In this document: positions 18,070-26,484 of the stretch, one piece after another
Layout of the letters: each line of letters opens with the position of its first letter
Position numbering within the stretch: the first letter of the stretch is position 1
Origin: Acinetobacter terrestris
GTDB lineage: Bacteria > Pseudomonadota > Gammaproteobacteria > Pseudomonadales > Moraxellaceae
Assembly: GCF_004331155.1 (NCBI RefSeq)
Contig: NZ_SJNZ01000001.1
Span: 1-64,000 of the forward strand
DNA length: 64,000 bases
Direction: 5' to 3'
The notes under the pieces: generated by a model
Told to the model about the DNA's origin: nothing
The model's database searches: none
Seen by the model: only the letters and a program-made list of their open reading frames with translations
Position numbers and translations under genes: made by a program

Positions 18070-18095
18070 GATTCCTCTTTTTTAGAATTGGAATC

Positions 18096-18127
18096 AAAAA
18101 AACCGAGCTTTTTAGCTCGGTTTTTTT
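18096..18127. terminator. Bidirectional terminator after fpr
   Basis: ACCGAGCT and AGCTCGGT pair around TTTT, with runs of seven A before and seven T after. It serves fpr on the + strand and the small lipoprotein gene on the minus strand. Confidence 0.9.
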
Positions 18128-18143
18128 AAATCTCTCGATTTAA

Positions 18144-18326
18144 TTATTTACCTTTACCTTCCTGGTTAGCCTGTCCAGTACAACCTGCACCACCACCAAT
18201 CACAAAACCAAGTTCCGCTTTACATGAACCAATCATTCGTCCACTCGAATCGAAGGTCGTTACTGTTGAAGCACAGCCTGTCAATAACACAGCAATTGTC
18301 AAAGCCAATAAACTCGAAATTTTCAT
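18144..18326 (-). CDS. Small lipoprotein, tandem paralogue 2
   Basis: This 60-residue predicted lipoprotein has a signal peptide and the lipobox LTGC near residues 15-18. The mature peptide is only about 40 residues and contains TFDSSGRMIGSCKAELGF and a second Cys near the end of a Gly-rich stretch. It is clearly related to the next gene upstream: both share V(T/V)T(F/Y)D, SG/TG and IGSCKA at the same spacing. The two remaining Cys could form a disulfide. Function is unknown, and the gene probably shares a transcript with its paralogue. Confidence 0.72.
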   Translation of the reverse strand: MKISSLLALTIAVLLTGCASTVTTFDSSGRMIGSCKAELGFVIGGGAGCTGQANQEGKGK

Positions 18327-18361
18327 CCTATTTTCCCCCTACTATAAAATTTTTTAAAAAG

Positions 18362-18619
18362 TTACTCGTGATCTGAAAGCATAATTTTTGCTGATTTAGG
18401 CGGTAATGGTAATAATCCTGACTGTTGATTAATTTTTGAATAATCCACACCTTCAGAATTGGCACCGCCATAACAAATTGCGCGAGCCCCCAATATGAAG
18501 CTAGAAGTCGCTTTGCAAGAACCGATCACTTGACCTGTTGCATCATAAGTCACGACTTTCGCGCTACAGCCTGTAATCAACACCACAGTGCCCAAAACTA
18601 AAAATTTAATTGATTTCAT
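18362..18619 (-). CDS. Small lipoprotein, tandem paralogue 1
   Basis: This 85-residue predicted lipoprotein has the lipobox ITGC near residues 15-18. It shares with its downstream neighbour the block VVTYDATGQVIGSCKA, a Gly/Ala-rich segment and a second Cys (RAICYGGAN). It then carries a C-terminal extension of about 25 residues (SKINQQSGLLPLPPKS) absent from the shorter copy. The order and the 35-base gap suggest tandem duplication followed by loss or gain of the tail. I do not recognise a named family or function. Confidence 0.72.
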   Translation of the reverse strand: MKSIKFLVLGTVVLITGCSAKVVTYDATGQVIGSCKATSSFILGARAICYGGANSEGVDYSKINQQSGLLPLPPKSAKIMLSDHE

Positions 18620-18785
18620 TAAACCCCCTAATAAAGATTTCTAAAATATTCAATTTATTTTGAGAAATTATTTACATTACTTATATTTAATTTGAATTCT
18701 ATCAAAATGTTTTTATTTGTAAAGCAGTAAATATCGTGTGAATTTTAATGTTTATTTTTACTTAGCAATGAGTTTAATTGTTATA

Positions 18786-18812
18786 AAAAAAGCTGCTTTC
18801 AGGCAGCTTTTA
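18786..18812 (-). terminator. Terminator of the CDF transporter gene
   Basis: AAAAAGCTGC pairs with GCAGCTTTT around TTTCAG. On the minus strand it ends in a T-run directly after the transporter gene. Confidence 0.8.
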
Positions 18813-18828
18813 ATAAAAACTTTATGAT

Positions 18829-19449
18829 CTACAATGTTAGGGATTGATGTTCTTTACGTTCCTGCAAAGCCCTCTGAATCACCCGATATCCTGCTGTTAA
18901 ACCCAGTACTGACATAATCACTGCCACTATAATATCTGGCCACAGACTTCCCGTACCAAATACCCCTACCGCAGCCAAAATCACTGCGACATTACCAATC
19001 GCATCATTACGGCTGCACAGCCAGACCGACTGCATATTGGAATCACCATCTCTGAAAGCGTATAAAAAGACAGCTGAAATAACATTGGCAATTAAAGCCA
19101 ACACACCAATAAGTCCCATGGTCATCGCTTCAGGTGGAATCCCTTGCAAATAAGCATAGCCGGTTTTTCCAAGCACGATAAATCCAAACAATGCCATGGT
19201 CATGCCTTTGACTAAAGCAACCGATGCACGCCAATACAGACTCATACCCAACACGGCAAGTGAAATACCGTAATTCACCGCATCGCCAAAGAAATCCAGG
19301 GAATCTGCCCACAGTGCCGATGAATGCGCATAAGCACCACCCATCAGTTCAACCAGAAACATCACAGCATTAATAATGAGCGCAATCCATAAAGCTGTAC
19401 GGAATTTGCTGTTCATTTTGGGTGGTTCGGGAGTGCAACAACATGCCAT
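18829..19449 (-). CDS. CDF-like cation transporter without a C-terminal domain
   Basis: This 206-residue membrane protein has about six hydrophobic segments in the cation diffusion facilitator pattern. TM2 carries ADSLDFFGD (Asp 49, 52 and 56) and TM5 carries RNDAIGN (Asp 149, Asn 153). The N-terminus starts MACCCTP, a Cys cluster suited to soft-metal binding. Full CDF proteins add a cytoplasmic domain of about 80 residues, but this one stops after TM6 with a short charged tail. A divergent MerR gene with Cys residues lies immediately upstream. Export of Cd, Zn, Co or a similar ion is inferred. The ATG at 19449 is used, because upstream in-frame codons overlap the promoter. Confidence 0.75.
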   Translation of the reverse strand: MACCCTPEPPKMNSKFRTALWIALIINAVMFLVELMGGAYAHSSALWADSLDFFGDAVNYGISLAVLGMSLYWRASVALVKGMTMALFGFIVLGKTGYAYLQGIPPEAMTMGLIGVLALIANVISAVFLYAFRDGDSNMQSVWLCSRNDAIGNVAVILAAVGVFGTGSLWPDIIVAVIMSVLGLTAGYRVIQRALQERKEHQSLTL

Positions 19450-19488
19450 GTTTTTCTCCGTTACTTTTAACATCAATTGGATTATTCT

Positions 19489-19520
19489 TATTCAAAACTA
19501 TGGACTAACTCCAAGGTCAA
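19489..19520 (-). promoter_or_regulatory. MerR-type promoter/operator for the CDF gene
   Basis: On the minus strand a TTGACC -35 (19515-19520) precedes a dyad TGGA-GTTAG-TCCA (19501-19513). A weak -10 (TTGAAT) lies after a spacer of about 19 bases. A long spacer containing a dyad is the hallmark of MerR-activated promoters. The exact -10 is uncertain. Confidence 0.5.
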
Positions 19521-19528
19521 GCCATACT

Positions 19529-19942
19529 ATGAAATCAGAGAAAATTTATTTAATTAAAGATTTGGCAAACAAGGCTCAGCTCAGCACCGACACCATTCGT
19601 TTTTATGAAAAAAAGCAGCTGATCCAACCGAGTTTTCGGGCAGACAATAACTATCGTTATTATGATGATGAAGCTCTGAAACGGCTGATTTTTATTAAGC
19701 GTTGTCGGGCGCTGGATATGTCGTTAAAAGAAATTGAATTGCTGATTGAACTGGAACAAAAACCGGATCAGGACTGCTGCGCAGTGAATAACGTCATTGA
19801 CGAACATTTAAAGCATATTCAGAGCAAAATTTCCGAATTACAAAAGTTCCAGCTGCAACTTCAACAACTCAGGCAATCTTGCTCTATCCAAACCACCATT
19901 GATCATTGCCAGATTTTAAAGAAGCTTGAATCTGCTGAATGA
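19529..19942 (+). CDS. MerR-family metal-responsive regulator
   Basis: This 137-residue regulator has the MerR N-terminal winged helix (IKDLANKAQLSTDTIRFYEKKQLI, RYYDDEALKRL). A coiled-coil dimerisation helix follows. Cys residues sit at positions 59, 83, 84, 118 and 127. Cys near 80 and between 115 and 130 resemble the thiol sensors of Cd/Pb/Zn members (CadR, PbrR, ZntR). The start at 19529 removes 51 upstream codons that overlap the divergent transporter and its promoter, leaving a normal family length. It almost certainly controls the adjacent transporter from the shared operator. The exact metal is unknown. Confidence 0.85.
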   Translation: MKSEKIYLIKDLANKAQLSTDTIRFYEKKQLIQPSFRADNNYRYYDDEALKRLIFIKRCRALDMSLKEIELLIELEQKPDQDCCAVNNVIDEHLKHIQSKISELQKFQLQLQQLRQSCSIQTTIDHCQILKKLESAE

Positions 19943-19955
19943 ATCGCTGAATAAA

Positions 19956-20660
19956 TCAAAGTGACTTTTGATTGACCCGTTTTGACAGTTGTTCAGCGGA
20001 TTCCTTACGTTCCGAATAGCGATCGGTTAAGTATCCTGCTTGCCCACGTGTCAGCAATGTGAATTTATACAGCTCTTCCATCACATCGACAATCCGGTCG
20101 TAATATGAAGATGCTTTCATTCGTCCATCTTCCTCAAATTCTAAAAATGCTTTAGGAATAGAGGATTGATTTGGAATGGTGATCATCCGCATCCAGCGTC
20201 CTAAAACCCGCATTTGATTTAAAGCATTGAACGATTGAGATCCGCCGCACACCTGCATCAAGGCCAAAGTTTTGCCCTGTGTGGCGCGAATTGCTCCTGC
20301 TGCCAATGGAATCCAGTCAATCTGTGCTTTAAAGATTGAACTCATGGAACCATGCCGTTCAGGTGAACACCAGACCATTCCTTCCGCCCAAGCCAGCAAC
20401 TCATGTAATTCCTGAACTTTAGGATGTGTGCTTTCAGCATCTTCAGGTAAAGGCAATCCTTTGGGATGGAAAATCTTCACCTCGGCTCCAAAATACTCAA
20501 GAATACTACCGGCTTCCAGCACCGCTAAACGGCTATAAGATCGCTCCCGGTTTGAACCATAGAGCAATAAAATTCGAGGTGGATGATCGAGTGCTTTGGC
20601 CTGTACCTGTTCTAAAGCCGGAGTTTCAAGCAGATTTAAATCAATATTGGGTAAGGACAT
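19956..20660 (-). CDS. arsH: ArsH, NADPH-dependent FMN oxidoreductase of arsenic resistance
   Basis: This 234-residue flavodoxin-fold protein belongs to the ArsH family, which oxidises trivalent organoarsenicals and is linked to arsenic resistance. It contains the FMN phosphate loop [10 protein letters not shown], the [21 protein letters not shown] block and VCGGSQSFN, all characteristic. The ATG at 20660 ([10 protein letters not shown]) gives normal family length. Upstream in-frame codons run into a repeat-like hairpin between it and acr3. It is the last gene of the ars operon, and it converges on the merR gene with a 13-base gap. Confidence 0.92.
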   Translation of the reverse strand: MSLPNIDLNLLETPALEQVQAKALDHPPRILLLYGSNRERSYSRLAVLEAGSILEYFGAEVKIFHPKGLPLPEDAESTHPKVQELHELLAWAEGMVWCSPERHGSMSSIFKAQIDWIPLAAGAIRATQGKTLALMQVCGGSQSFNALNQMRVLGRWMRMITIPNQSSIPKAFLEFEEDGRMKASSYYDRIVDVMEELYKFTLLTRGQAGYLTDRYSERKESAEQLSKRVNQKSL

Positions 20661-20693
20661 TTTTAAACTCACTTTTTCTATTAAATTCTCAAC

Positions 20694-20744
20694 ATCCCCC
20701 CTTTTATAGAGAGGGTTTAGGGAAGATTTTGAGATGATAATCAT
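20694..20744. repeat. Short GC-skewed hairpin element within the ars operon
   Basis: Between acr3 and arsH lies a stretch whose minus strand reads CCCTCTCTATAAAAGGGGGG, an imperfect hairpin unlike its AT-rich surroundings. From memory, it resembles short CCCTCTTT...AGGGGG elements scattered in Acinetobacter genomes. It is followed by the palindromic ATGATAATCAT at 20734-20744, which looks like a partial Fur box. Confidence 0.4.
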
Positions 20745-20751
20745 CAATTTT

Positions 20752-21807
20752 TTAGCCACGACTATTTACATCATTTGGATAAAACTTTTTACGCAGCCAT
20801 AGCGAGACACTCACCAAAGCAATCAGCACTGGCACTTCCACCAATGGACCAATAATGGTGGTAAATGCCACAGGTGAAGCCAAACCAAAGGTGGCAATGG
20901 CAACGGCTAAAGCCAGTTCAAAGTTATTACCTGCGGCAGTAAAGGAAATGGCGGTGGTTTTTGCATAGTCATTACCCATCCATTTGCTCATAAAGAAACT
21001 GATAAAGAACATCAGTACAAAGTAAATGCTCAGTGGAATGGCGATACGCAAAACATCTAACGGTAAACTGACCACATCTGCACCTTTCAGGCTAAACATC
21101 GCCACGATGGTGAATAACAAGGCAAGTAGACTTAAGGGGCTAATCTTGGGAATAAACTGGCTTTGATACCACAGCAAACCTTTGGCTTTAACCAGAAATA
21201 ATCGGCTTAGGAAACCGAATAAAAATGGAATTCCTAAATAGATCAGTACCGCTTGGGTAATGGTCCAGAAGCTGACATCAATTACTTGTCCTGCCACCCC
21301 AAAATATGGCGGCAAATAACTTAAAAACAGCCAGGCATAGGTGCTAAAAAACAGAATCTGGAAAATGCTGTTAAATGCTACCAATGCCGCGACATATTGA
21401 TTGTCGCCACAAGCCAGATTGTTCCAGACCAGAACCATGGCAATACAGCGCGCCAAGCCAATCAAAATCAGACCGGTCATATATTCCGGATAATTTTGCA
21501 AAAAGATAATCGCAAGCCCAAACATCAAGCAGGGTGCAATCAGCCAGTTTTGCACCAAGGATAAAACCAGGGTGCGTTTATCCTGAAACACTTGTGGCAA
21601 AGCGGCATAATCCACCTTGGCCAAAGGTGGATACATCATTAAAATCAGGCCGAATGCAATGGGTAAATTTACCGACCCCACACTCATTTGTTCCAAAGCA
21701 GACGATGCTTGCGGTAGATATACCCCTATTGCCACGCCCAAAGCCATGGCAATAAAAATCCACAAAGTTAAGTTTCGATCAAGAAAGGACAATTTTTTAG
21801 CAGTCAT
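20752..21807 (-). CDS. acr3: Arsenite efflux transporter, ACR3 type
   Basis: This 351-residue inner-membrane protein has ten predicted hydrophobic segments and belongs to the ACR3/BART superfamily, which extrudes arsenite. Diagnostic stretches include [23 protein letters not shown], whose Cys is the conserved arsenite-binding residue, and [20 protein letters not shown]. It is often annotated arsB although it is unrelated to the E. coli ArsB family. It lies 11 bases after arsC in an arsR-arsC-acr3-arsH operon. Start [12 protein letters not shown] is typical of the family. Confidence 0.94.
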   Translation of the reverse strand: MTAKKLSFLDRNLTLWIFIAMALGVAIGVYLPQASSALEQMSVGSVNLPIAFGLILMMYPPLAKVDYAALPQVFQDKRTLVLSLVQNWLIAPCLMFGLAIIFLQNYPEYMTGLILIGLARCIAMVLVWNNLACGDNQYVAALVAFNSIFQILFFSTYAWLFLSYLPPYFGVAGQVIDVSFWTITQAVLIYLGIPFLFGFLSRLFLVKAKGLLWYQSQFIPKISPLSLLALLFTIVAMFSLKGADVVSLPLDVLRIAIPLSIYFVLMFFISFFMSKWMGNDYAKTTAISFTAAGNNFELALAVAIATFGLASPVAFTTIIGPLVEVPVLIALVSVSLWLRKKFYPNDVNSRG

Positions 21808-21818
21808 GACCTTCTCGA

Positions 21819-22292
21819 TTAGGCAATTTCAGAAATTTTATTGATTTCTACAATTAATTTTTCAGGGCTTAAATGGGCTAAATCTAGGGCAAAAAAGGCA
21901 TCAAAACGACGGTTGATATGCTCTACCGTCTGCATAAATGCTTGCATTTTTTCATCTTCAGAAACCTCTAAATGCGAAGGATCTTCTAGGCCCCAGTGCG
22001 TTTTAATCGCTTTACCCAGATATAAAGGACAAGGTTCTGCCGCGGCTGAACCACACACGGTGATCACCACTTGTGGATTAAACTGTTCACAATCCTGCAT
22101 GGTTTTGCTAGATAGACCTTGCGTCGAAATGCCTAAATTTTGTAAGGTTTTCAGGGTTAAAGGATGAACCTTTCCAGTCGGTTTACTGCCTGCACTACAG
22201 GCACTAAAACCTTCTGGGGCACGAGCATTAAAAAGGGCTTCAGACAAAATGCTACGGCAGCTATTTCCGGTACATAAAAAAAGAAAATTCAT
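21819..22292 (-). CDS. arsC: Arsenate reductase (low-molecular-weight phosphatase type)
   Basis: This 157-residue cytoplasmic enzyme reduces arsenate to arsenite for export by Acr3. The N-terminal phosphatase loop CTGNSCRS (CX5R) and the general-acid segment LEDPSH place it in the LMW-PTPase-like ArsC family. Cys in [17 protein letters not shown] and EPCP are candidates for the resolving disulfide. The reductant may be thioredoxin or glutathione/glutaredoxin, which cannot be settled by eye. It sits 14 bases behind arsR. Confidence 0.92.
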   Translation of the reverse strand: MNFLFLCTGNSCRSILSEALFNARAPEGFSACSAGSKPTGKVHPLTLKTLQNLGISTQGLSSKTMQDCEQFNPQVVITVCGSAAAEPCPLYLGKAIKTHWGLEDPSHLEVSEDEKMQAFMQTVEHINRRFDAFFALDLAHLSPEKLIVEINKISEIA

Positions 22293-22306
22293 ATTATTCC
22301 AATCAC

Positions 22307-22630
22307 TTATTCACAACAACTTGAAGATTCACAAGCAGATAAATCTACAGCATCAAAACGCTGATCTTGGCTAGCCGCGCTATTCAAAACATCCAGACAC
22401 CACTGCGGCAAATCCGCTTGCAAGCTGTAATAAATCCACTGCCCTTGACGACGATCTTGCAAAACACCGCTAGTGCGTAACAAGGCCAGATGCCGTGAAA
22501 TTTTCGGCTGACTTAAATCCAAGCTTGCGGTTAAATCACAGACGCATCGTTCGCCCTGTTTCACAATCAGCGTAAGGATATCCAAGCGCGTTTGATCGGC
22601 AAGACATTTAAAGAAATTAACCTGATCCAT
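22307..22630 (-). CDS. arsR: ArsR arsenite-responsive repressor
   Basis: This 107-residue winged-helix repressor of the ArsR/SmtB family is first in the operon. The helix-turn-helix region LSQPKISRHLALLRTSGVL is clear. The inducer site is CVCD (Cys 29 and 31) in the alpha-3 helix, as in E. coli ArsR. A Cys-rich tail (CESSSCCE) could add a third ligand. It is predicted to bind the 28-bp dyad immediately upstream of its own start and to release it when As(III) or Sb(III) binds. Confidence 0.94.
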   Translation of the reverse strand: MDQVNFFKCLADQTRLDILTLIVKQGERCVCDLTASLDLSQPKISRHLALLRTSGVLQDRRQGQWIYYSLQADLPQWCLDVLNSAASQDQRFDAVDLSACESSSCCE

Positions 22631-22633
22631 AAG

Positions 22634-22661
22634 ATATATGTATATACGTATTTACAGATAT
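22634..22661 (-). promoter_or_regulatory. ArsR operator upstream of arsR
   Basis: This 28-bp imperfect palindrome is centred on the CG of TACGTA, with 12 of 14 base pairs symmetric. It lies directly before the arsR start. A TTGCGC -35-like hexamer lies just upstream on the minus strand at about 22666-22671. Size and position fit an ArsR autoregulatory operator. Confidence 0.65.
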
Positions 22662-22782
22662 ATTAGCGCAAGTTTAATGACATTTCGATGACACTGCAGA
22701 TAATTCCGAGCTTTTTACTGGGTTGAATCTAATTTTCAAATCCATACAATAAAGCCATATTTTTTATATGCCTTTATTTTTC

Positions 22783-24183
22783 ATGAGCATTAATCACGTA
22801 ACCGAACTCCTCTCTCCTGCTGGCTCACTCAAAAACATGCGCTATGCATTTGCGTATGGTGCCGATGCCGTATATGCAGGTCAGCCGCGTTATAGCTTGC
22901 GTGTACGTAATAATGCTTTCGATCATGACAATCTAAAAACTGGTATTGAGGAAGCTCATGCACTGGGTAAAAAATTCTATGTGGTGGTGAACATCCAGCC
23001 ACATAACAGCAAACTCAAGAATTTTATCCGTGATCTGGAACCCGTTGTTGCCATGCAACCTGATGCACTGATTATGTCCGACCCTGGTCTGATCATGATG
23101 GTACGTGAGCATTTTCCAGGTGTGCCGGTACATCTTTCGGTTCAGGCCAATGCAGTCAACTGGGCAACGGTCAAATTTTGGCAAAACATGGGCTTAACCC
23201 GTGTGATTTTATCCCGTGAACTTTCAATTGAAGAAATTGAAGAAATTAAAAACAATGTGCCGGGTATGGAAATTGAAGTTTTCGTGCATGGTGCATTATG
23301 CATGGCGTATTCTGGTCGTTGCTTACTTTCAGGCTATATGAATAAACGTGATGCCAATCAGGGCGCCTGCACCAATGCCTGTCGCTGGGATTATAAAATT
23401 CACGATGCAGTTGAGGATGAAACTGGTGATGTCATTTCAGTTCAACACATTGAAGAATCCTCATCATGCTGCAAAAACAAAGATGCCGACGAGCAACACG
23501 CAATAGAACAACATCAATTCGGTAAGCCGGTTTTACTGCAACGCAATGAAGAAGACATGTTTGCTGCGGAAGAAGACGAACATGGCACTTACTTCATGAA
23601 CTCTAAAGATTTGCGTGCGGTACAGCATGTTGACCGTTTAACCAAGATGGGTATTCATTCACTGAAGATTGAAGGTCGTACCAAATCCTATTTCTACTGC
23701 GCGCGTACTGCACAGATTTACCGTAAAGCTATTGATGATGCGCTAGAGGGCAAGCCATTTGATCCAGCATTGATGACTCAACTGGAAGGCTTGGCGAATC
23801 GTGGTTATACCGAAGGTTTCCTGCGCCGTCATGTGCATACTGAATATCAAAACTATGAAACCGGTTCATCGCGTTTTGATCATCAACAATTTGTTGGTGA
23901 AGTTCTGGAACGCAATGGTGACTATATCAAGATTGAGGTGAAAAACCGTTTTGTCGTCGGTGACTCTTTAGAGTTAATGACGACCAAAGGCAACATCACT
24001 TTTATTTTGACTGAGATTAAAGACAAAAAAGGTAACTTGATTATTGACGCCAAAGGTTCAGGTCATGTCGTGGATATTCCTGTCCCTACTGATGTTGACA
24101 TGAACTATGCCCTGCTGATTCGCAACTTGCCAAATTCAACTGCAGATATTTCTGCTGCATCTTTGGCTTATCAAGCGATTTAA
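22783..24183 (+). CDS. trhP: U32-family tRNA hydroxylation protein TrhP (YegQ)
   Basis: This 466-residue protein of the peptidase U32 family begins TELLSPAGSLKNMRYAFAYG and contains the ADAVYAGQPRYSLRVRNN signature. It also has EVFVHGALCMAYSGRC, CTNACRWDY and EDEHGTYFMNSKDL. The YegQ/TrhP branch takes part in forming 5-hydroxyuridine at tRNA position 34, and the conserved Cys are thought to hold an Fe-S cluster. A linker of about 45 residues after the Cys block contains SSSCCKNKD, which may be a lineage-specific insertion. The ATG at 22783 matches family N-termini better than an ATG five codons earlier. A ferredoxin gene follows 12 bases later. Confidence 0.88.
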   Translation: MSINHVTELLSPAGSLKNMRYAFAYGADAVYAGQPRYSLRVRNNAFDHDNLKTGIEEAHALGKKFYVVVNIQPHNSKLKNFIRDLEPVVAMQPDALIMSDPGLIMMVREHFPGVPVHLSVQANAVNWATVKFWQNMGLTRVILSRELSIEEIEEIKNNVPGMEIEVFVHGALCMAYSGRCLLSGYMNKRDANQGACTNACRWDYKIHDAVEDETGDVISVQHIEESSSCCKNKDADEQHAIEQHQFGKPVLLQRNEEDMFAAEEDEHGTYFMNSKDLRAVQHVDRLTKMGIHSLKIEGRTKSYFYCARTAQIYRKAIDDALEGKPFDPALMTQLEGLANRGYTEGFLRRHVHTEYQNYETGSSRFDHQQFVGEVLERNGDYIKIEVKNRFVVGDSLELMTTKGNITFILTEIKDKKGNLIIDAKGSGHVVDIPVPTDVDMNYALLIRNLPNSTADISAASLAYQAI

Positions 24184-24195
24184 AGCGAGATAGAT

Positions 24196-24450
24196 ATGGC
24201 ATTACTCATCACCGATAAATGCATCAATTGTGATATGTGTTTGCCTGAATGTCCTAATGAAGCCATTTATGAGGGCGATAAAGTGTATGAGATTGATGTA
24301 GATCGCTGTACTGAATGTGTCGGCTTTTATGAGCACCAAACTTGTATTGCGGTATGTCCAATTGAGTGCATTATTCCGCATCCTGAGCATATGGAAACAC
24401 AAGAGCAATTAATGCAGAAGTTTAAAACCTTGAATTTATTCAAATCTTAG
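24196..24450 (+). CDS. yfhL: YfhL-type 2[4Fe-4S] ferredoxin
   Basis: This 84-residue ferredoxin has two cluster motifs. The first is CINCDMCLPECPNEA. In the second, CTECVGFYEHQTCIAVCPIEC has the spacing with an extended loop typical of YfhL/Alvin ferredoxins. It is cytoplasmic and of low potential. Its position 12 bases behind trhP, on the same strand and before a shared terminator, suggests it supplies electrons to, or helps cluster handling in, the U32 enzyme. That pairing is inferred from context. Length and residues are intact. Confidence 0.9.
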   Translation: MALLITDKCINCDMCLPECPNEAIYEGDKVYEIDVDRCTECVGFYEHQTCIAVCPIECIIPHPEHMETQEQLMQKFKTLNLFKS

Positions 24451-24584
24451 AAATTTAAATAAAACTGGAATAAAACTTGCTTAATTAAATGCAATAACCT
24501 TGGGGAAACAACAATAAAAAAGGGCAAAACAAAAAAAGTAGAAAATTAAAATAACAATAAAAATAGAGGTCATAAAAAAAGGAA

Positions 24585-24612
24585 CTCAGCGTTAGCGCCC
24601 TGAGCTCCTATA
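24585..24612 (+). terminator. Weak hairpin behind yfhL
   Basis: GGAACTCAG and CTGAGCTCC pair with one mismatch around CGTTAGCGCC, followed by an A-rich stretch without a T-run. It is a possible attenuated terminator or processing hairpin, and the rest of 24451-24640 is A-rich with nothing else visible. Confidence 0.35.
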
Positions 24613-24640
24613 AAAGGGTAAAACAAAAACTTGGGGAACT

Positions 24641-24689
24641 AAAGCCAAAGTGTCTATGTCTAAGTCTACATAGCCACTTTGGCTTTTTT
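24641..24689. terminator. Bidirectional terminator between yfhL and ahpF
   Basis: AAAGCCAAAGTG pairs with CACTTTGGCTTT, and inside it CTATGT pairs with ACATAG. A run of six T follows on the + strand. It overlaps the end of the convergent ahpF gene. Confidence 0.85.
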
Positions 24690-24691
24690 AC

Positions 24692-26257
24692 TTATTGCCC
24701 TGAACGGATGATGTAATCGAATGCAGAAAGCGATGCCTTGGCACCTTCGCCCGTGGCGATGATGATCTGTTTGTAAGGCACAGTTGTACAGTCACCGGCA
24801 GCAAACACACCTTTCACGCTGGTTTCGTTACGCTCGTTAATCACGATCTCGCCACGGTTAGAAAGTTCAACTTTCGAGTCTTTCAGGAAGTCGGTATTTG
24901 GCAACAGACCAATCTGTACAAAGATCCCGGCAAGCTCAACTGTTTTAATTTCATCAGTGGCACGGTCTTTGTATTTCAATGCCGTCACCTGTGAACCATC
25001 ACCAACCACTTCTGTAGAAAGTGCATTCATAATCACCGTAGTGTTCGGCAAGCTGTTAAGTTTGTCTTGCAATACCTGATCGGCACGCAGTTTGGTATCA
25101 AATTCAACTAAAGTCACATGCTCAACAATTCCGGCAAGGTCAATCGCTGCTTCCACACCCGAGTTCCCGCCGCCAATCACCGCAACACGTTTGCCTTTAA
25201 ACAATGGACCGTCACAGTGCGGGCAATATGCAACACCACGGGTTTTATACTCTTGCTCACCCGGAACATTCATTTCTCTCCAGCGTGCACCAGTCGACAG
25301 GATGATGGTTTTTGACTCTAACTTCGCACCATTTTCCAAAGTGACTTCAACCAGACCGTTGGCGGTTTCATCGGCACCTTTAATGGCAGCCACTTTTTGC
25401 AGGTTCATGATGTCGACATCATACGCACGCACATGGGCTTCCATTTCAGCGGCAAATTTTGGACCTTGGGTTTTTTGCACCGAAGTGTAGTTTTCAATGT
25501 CCATGGTATCCATGACCTGACCACCAAAGCGTTCCGCTACAATCCCGGTTTGGATGCCTTTACGTGCCGCGTATATTGCAGCTGTGTTGCCTGCAGGACC
25601 ACCGCCAATCACCAAGACATCGAATGCGCCTTTGGCATTGAGTTTTTCAGCCTCTTTGGCAGATGAGCCTGAATCCAGTTTGGCCACGATTTCTTCCAGC
25701 GTCATACGGCCCTGACCAATGTGCTCGCCATTCTGGAACAACATTGGCACTGCCATGATTTTGCGTTCTTCCACTTCGTCCTGGAAAAAGGCCCCGTCAA
25801 TCATGGTCGCGGTTGTACCCGGATTGTTGATCGCAATCAGGTTCAAGGCTTGCACCACGTCTGGACAGTTATGGCAGCTTAAGGATACGAATACGTCGAA
25901 ATCAGCAGTGAGATTTAGACCCTTGATTTGAGCCAGTACTTCATCAGAGACTTTTGGTGCATAGCCGGAAACCTGCAGCAATGCCAGGATCAAAGAGGTG
26001 AATTCATGTCCCATCGGCAGACCGGCAAAGTTTACGCGCGGCTGTTCACCGACTTTGGCAATCCCGAAGCTTGGGGTACGTTTATTGGTTCCGTCAAAAC
26101 GGGCAGTGACCTGATCCGACAGTGCCGCAACTTCAGTCACCAGTTCCTTGATCTTGTCCGATTTGTCAGATGAATCGAGTGACGCCACCAGTTCAATCGG
26201 ACTTTCCAGACGTTGTAATAAGGTTTTAAGTTGTGCTGAAGTATTTTGGTCTAACAT
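24692..26257 (-). CDS. ahpF: Alkyl hydroperoxide reductase subunit F
   Basis: This 521-residue flavoprotein transfers electrons from NADH to the peroxiredoxin AhpC. The N-terminal tandem thioredoxin-like domain carries SCHNCPD. The FAD-binding motif is [17 protein letters not shown], followed by the redox CPHCDGPL, the NAD(H) motif [15 protein letters not shown] and the C-terminal [21 protein letters not shown]. Length matches AhpF (about 520), which separates it from thioredoxin reductase. The ATG at 26257 has GGAG nine bases upstream, so a TTG five codons earlier is rejected. ahpC is not adjacent. Confidence 0.95.
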   Translation of the reverse strand: MLDQNTSAQLKTLLQRLESPIELVASLDSSDKSDKIKELVTEVAALSDQVTARFDGTNKRTPSFGIAKVGEQPRVNFAGLPMGHEFTSLILALLQVSGYAPKVSDEVLAQIKGLNLTADFDVFVSLSCHNCPDVVQALNLIAINNPGTTATMIDGAFFQDEVEERKIMAVPMLFQNGEHIGQGRMTLEEIVAKLDSGSSAKEAEKLNAKGAFDVLVIGGGPAGNTAAIYAARKGIQTGIVAERFGGQVMDTMDIENYTSVQKTQGPKFAAEMEAHVRAYDVDIMNLQKVAAIKGADETANGLVEVTLENGAKLESKTIILSTGARWREMNVPGEQEYKTRGVAYCPHCDGPLFKGKRVAVIGGGNSGVEAAIDLAGIVEHVTLVEFDTKLRADQVLQDKLNSLPNTTVIMNALSTEVVGDGSQVTALKYKDRATDEIKTVELAGIFVQIGLLPNTDFLKDSKVELSNRGEIVINERNETSVKGVFAAGDCTTVPYKQIIIATGEGAKASLSAFDYIIRSGQ

Positions 26258-26442
26258 GGCTAACGTCTCCAAGGGAGTAAATGTTTATTTAATAAGGCTA
26301 TACTAGTGCAAATTAGTAAATAGGTAAAACAGTTTGTTTTTATTATTAAGATCGGATTATCAAATCAAACATGGTTTATCATATCTTCTATAAGCTCTGC
26401 CTCACTCCAAAACTTAAGAAAAAATACAATGAAATAACCGTG

Positions 26443-26472
26443 AAAAAAACAGAAGCCCCAGTAGGAGCTTTT
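26443..26472 (-). terminator. Terminator of the TelA operon
   Basis: On the minus strand AAGCTCC-TACT-GGGGCTT forms a 7-bp stem with one mismatch, followed within three bases by seven T. It lies directly behind the membrane-protein gene. Confidence 0.6.
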
Positions 26473-26484
26473 GAATTGCATGAT

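Noticed and set aside
20731..20747. A functional Fur box inside the ars operon
   Set aside because: Only the 11-base core matches; the flanks do not, and it lies at the end of acr3 rather than at a promoter.
20752..21807. E. coli-type ArsB
   Set aside because: The sequence is of the ACR3/BART fold, with the ACR3 Cys-containing WNNLACGD block.
24451..24640. A small RNA gene between yfhL and ahpF
   Set aside because: The stretch is mostly A-rich with a single weak hairpin and no recognisable promoter.
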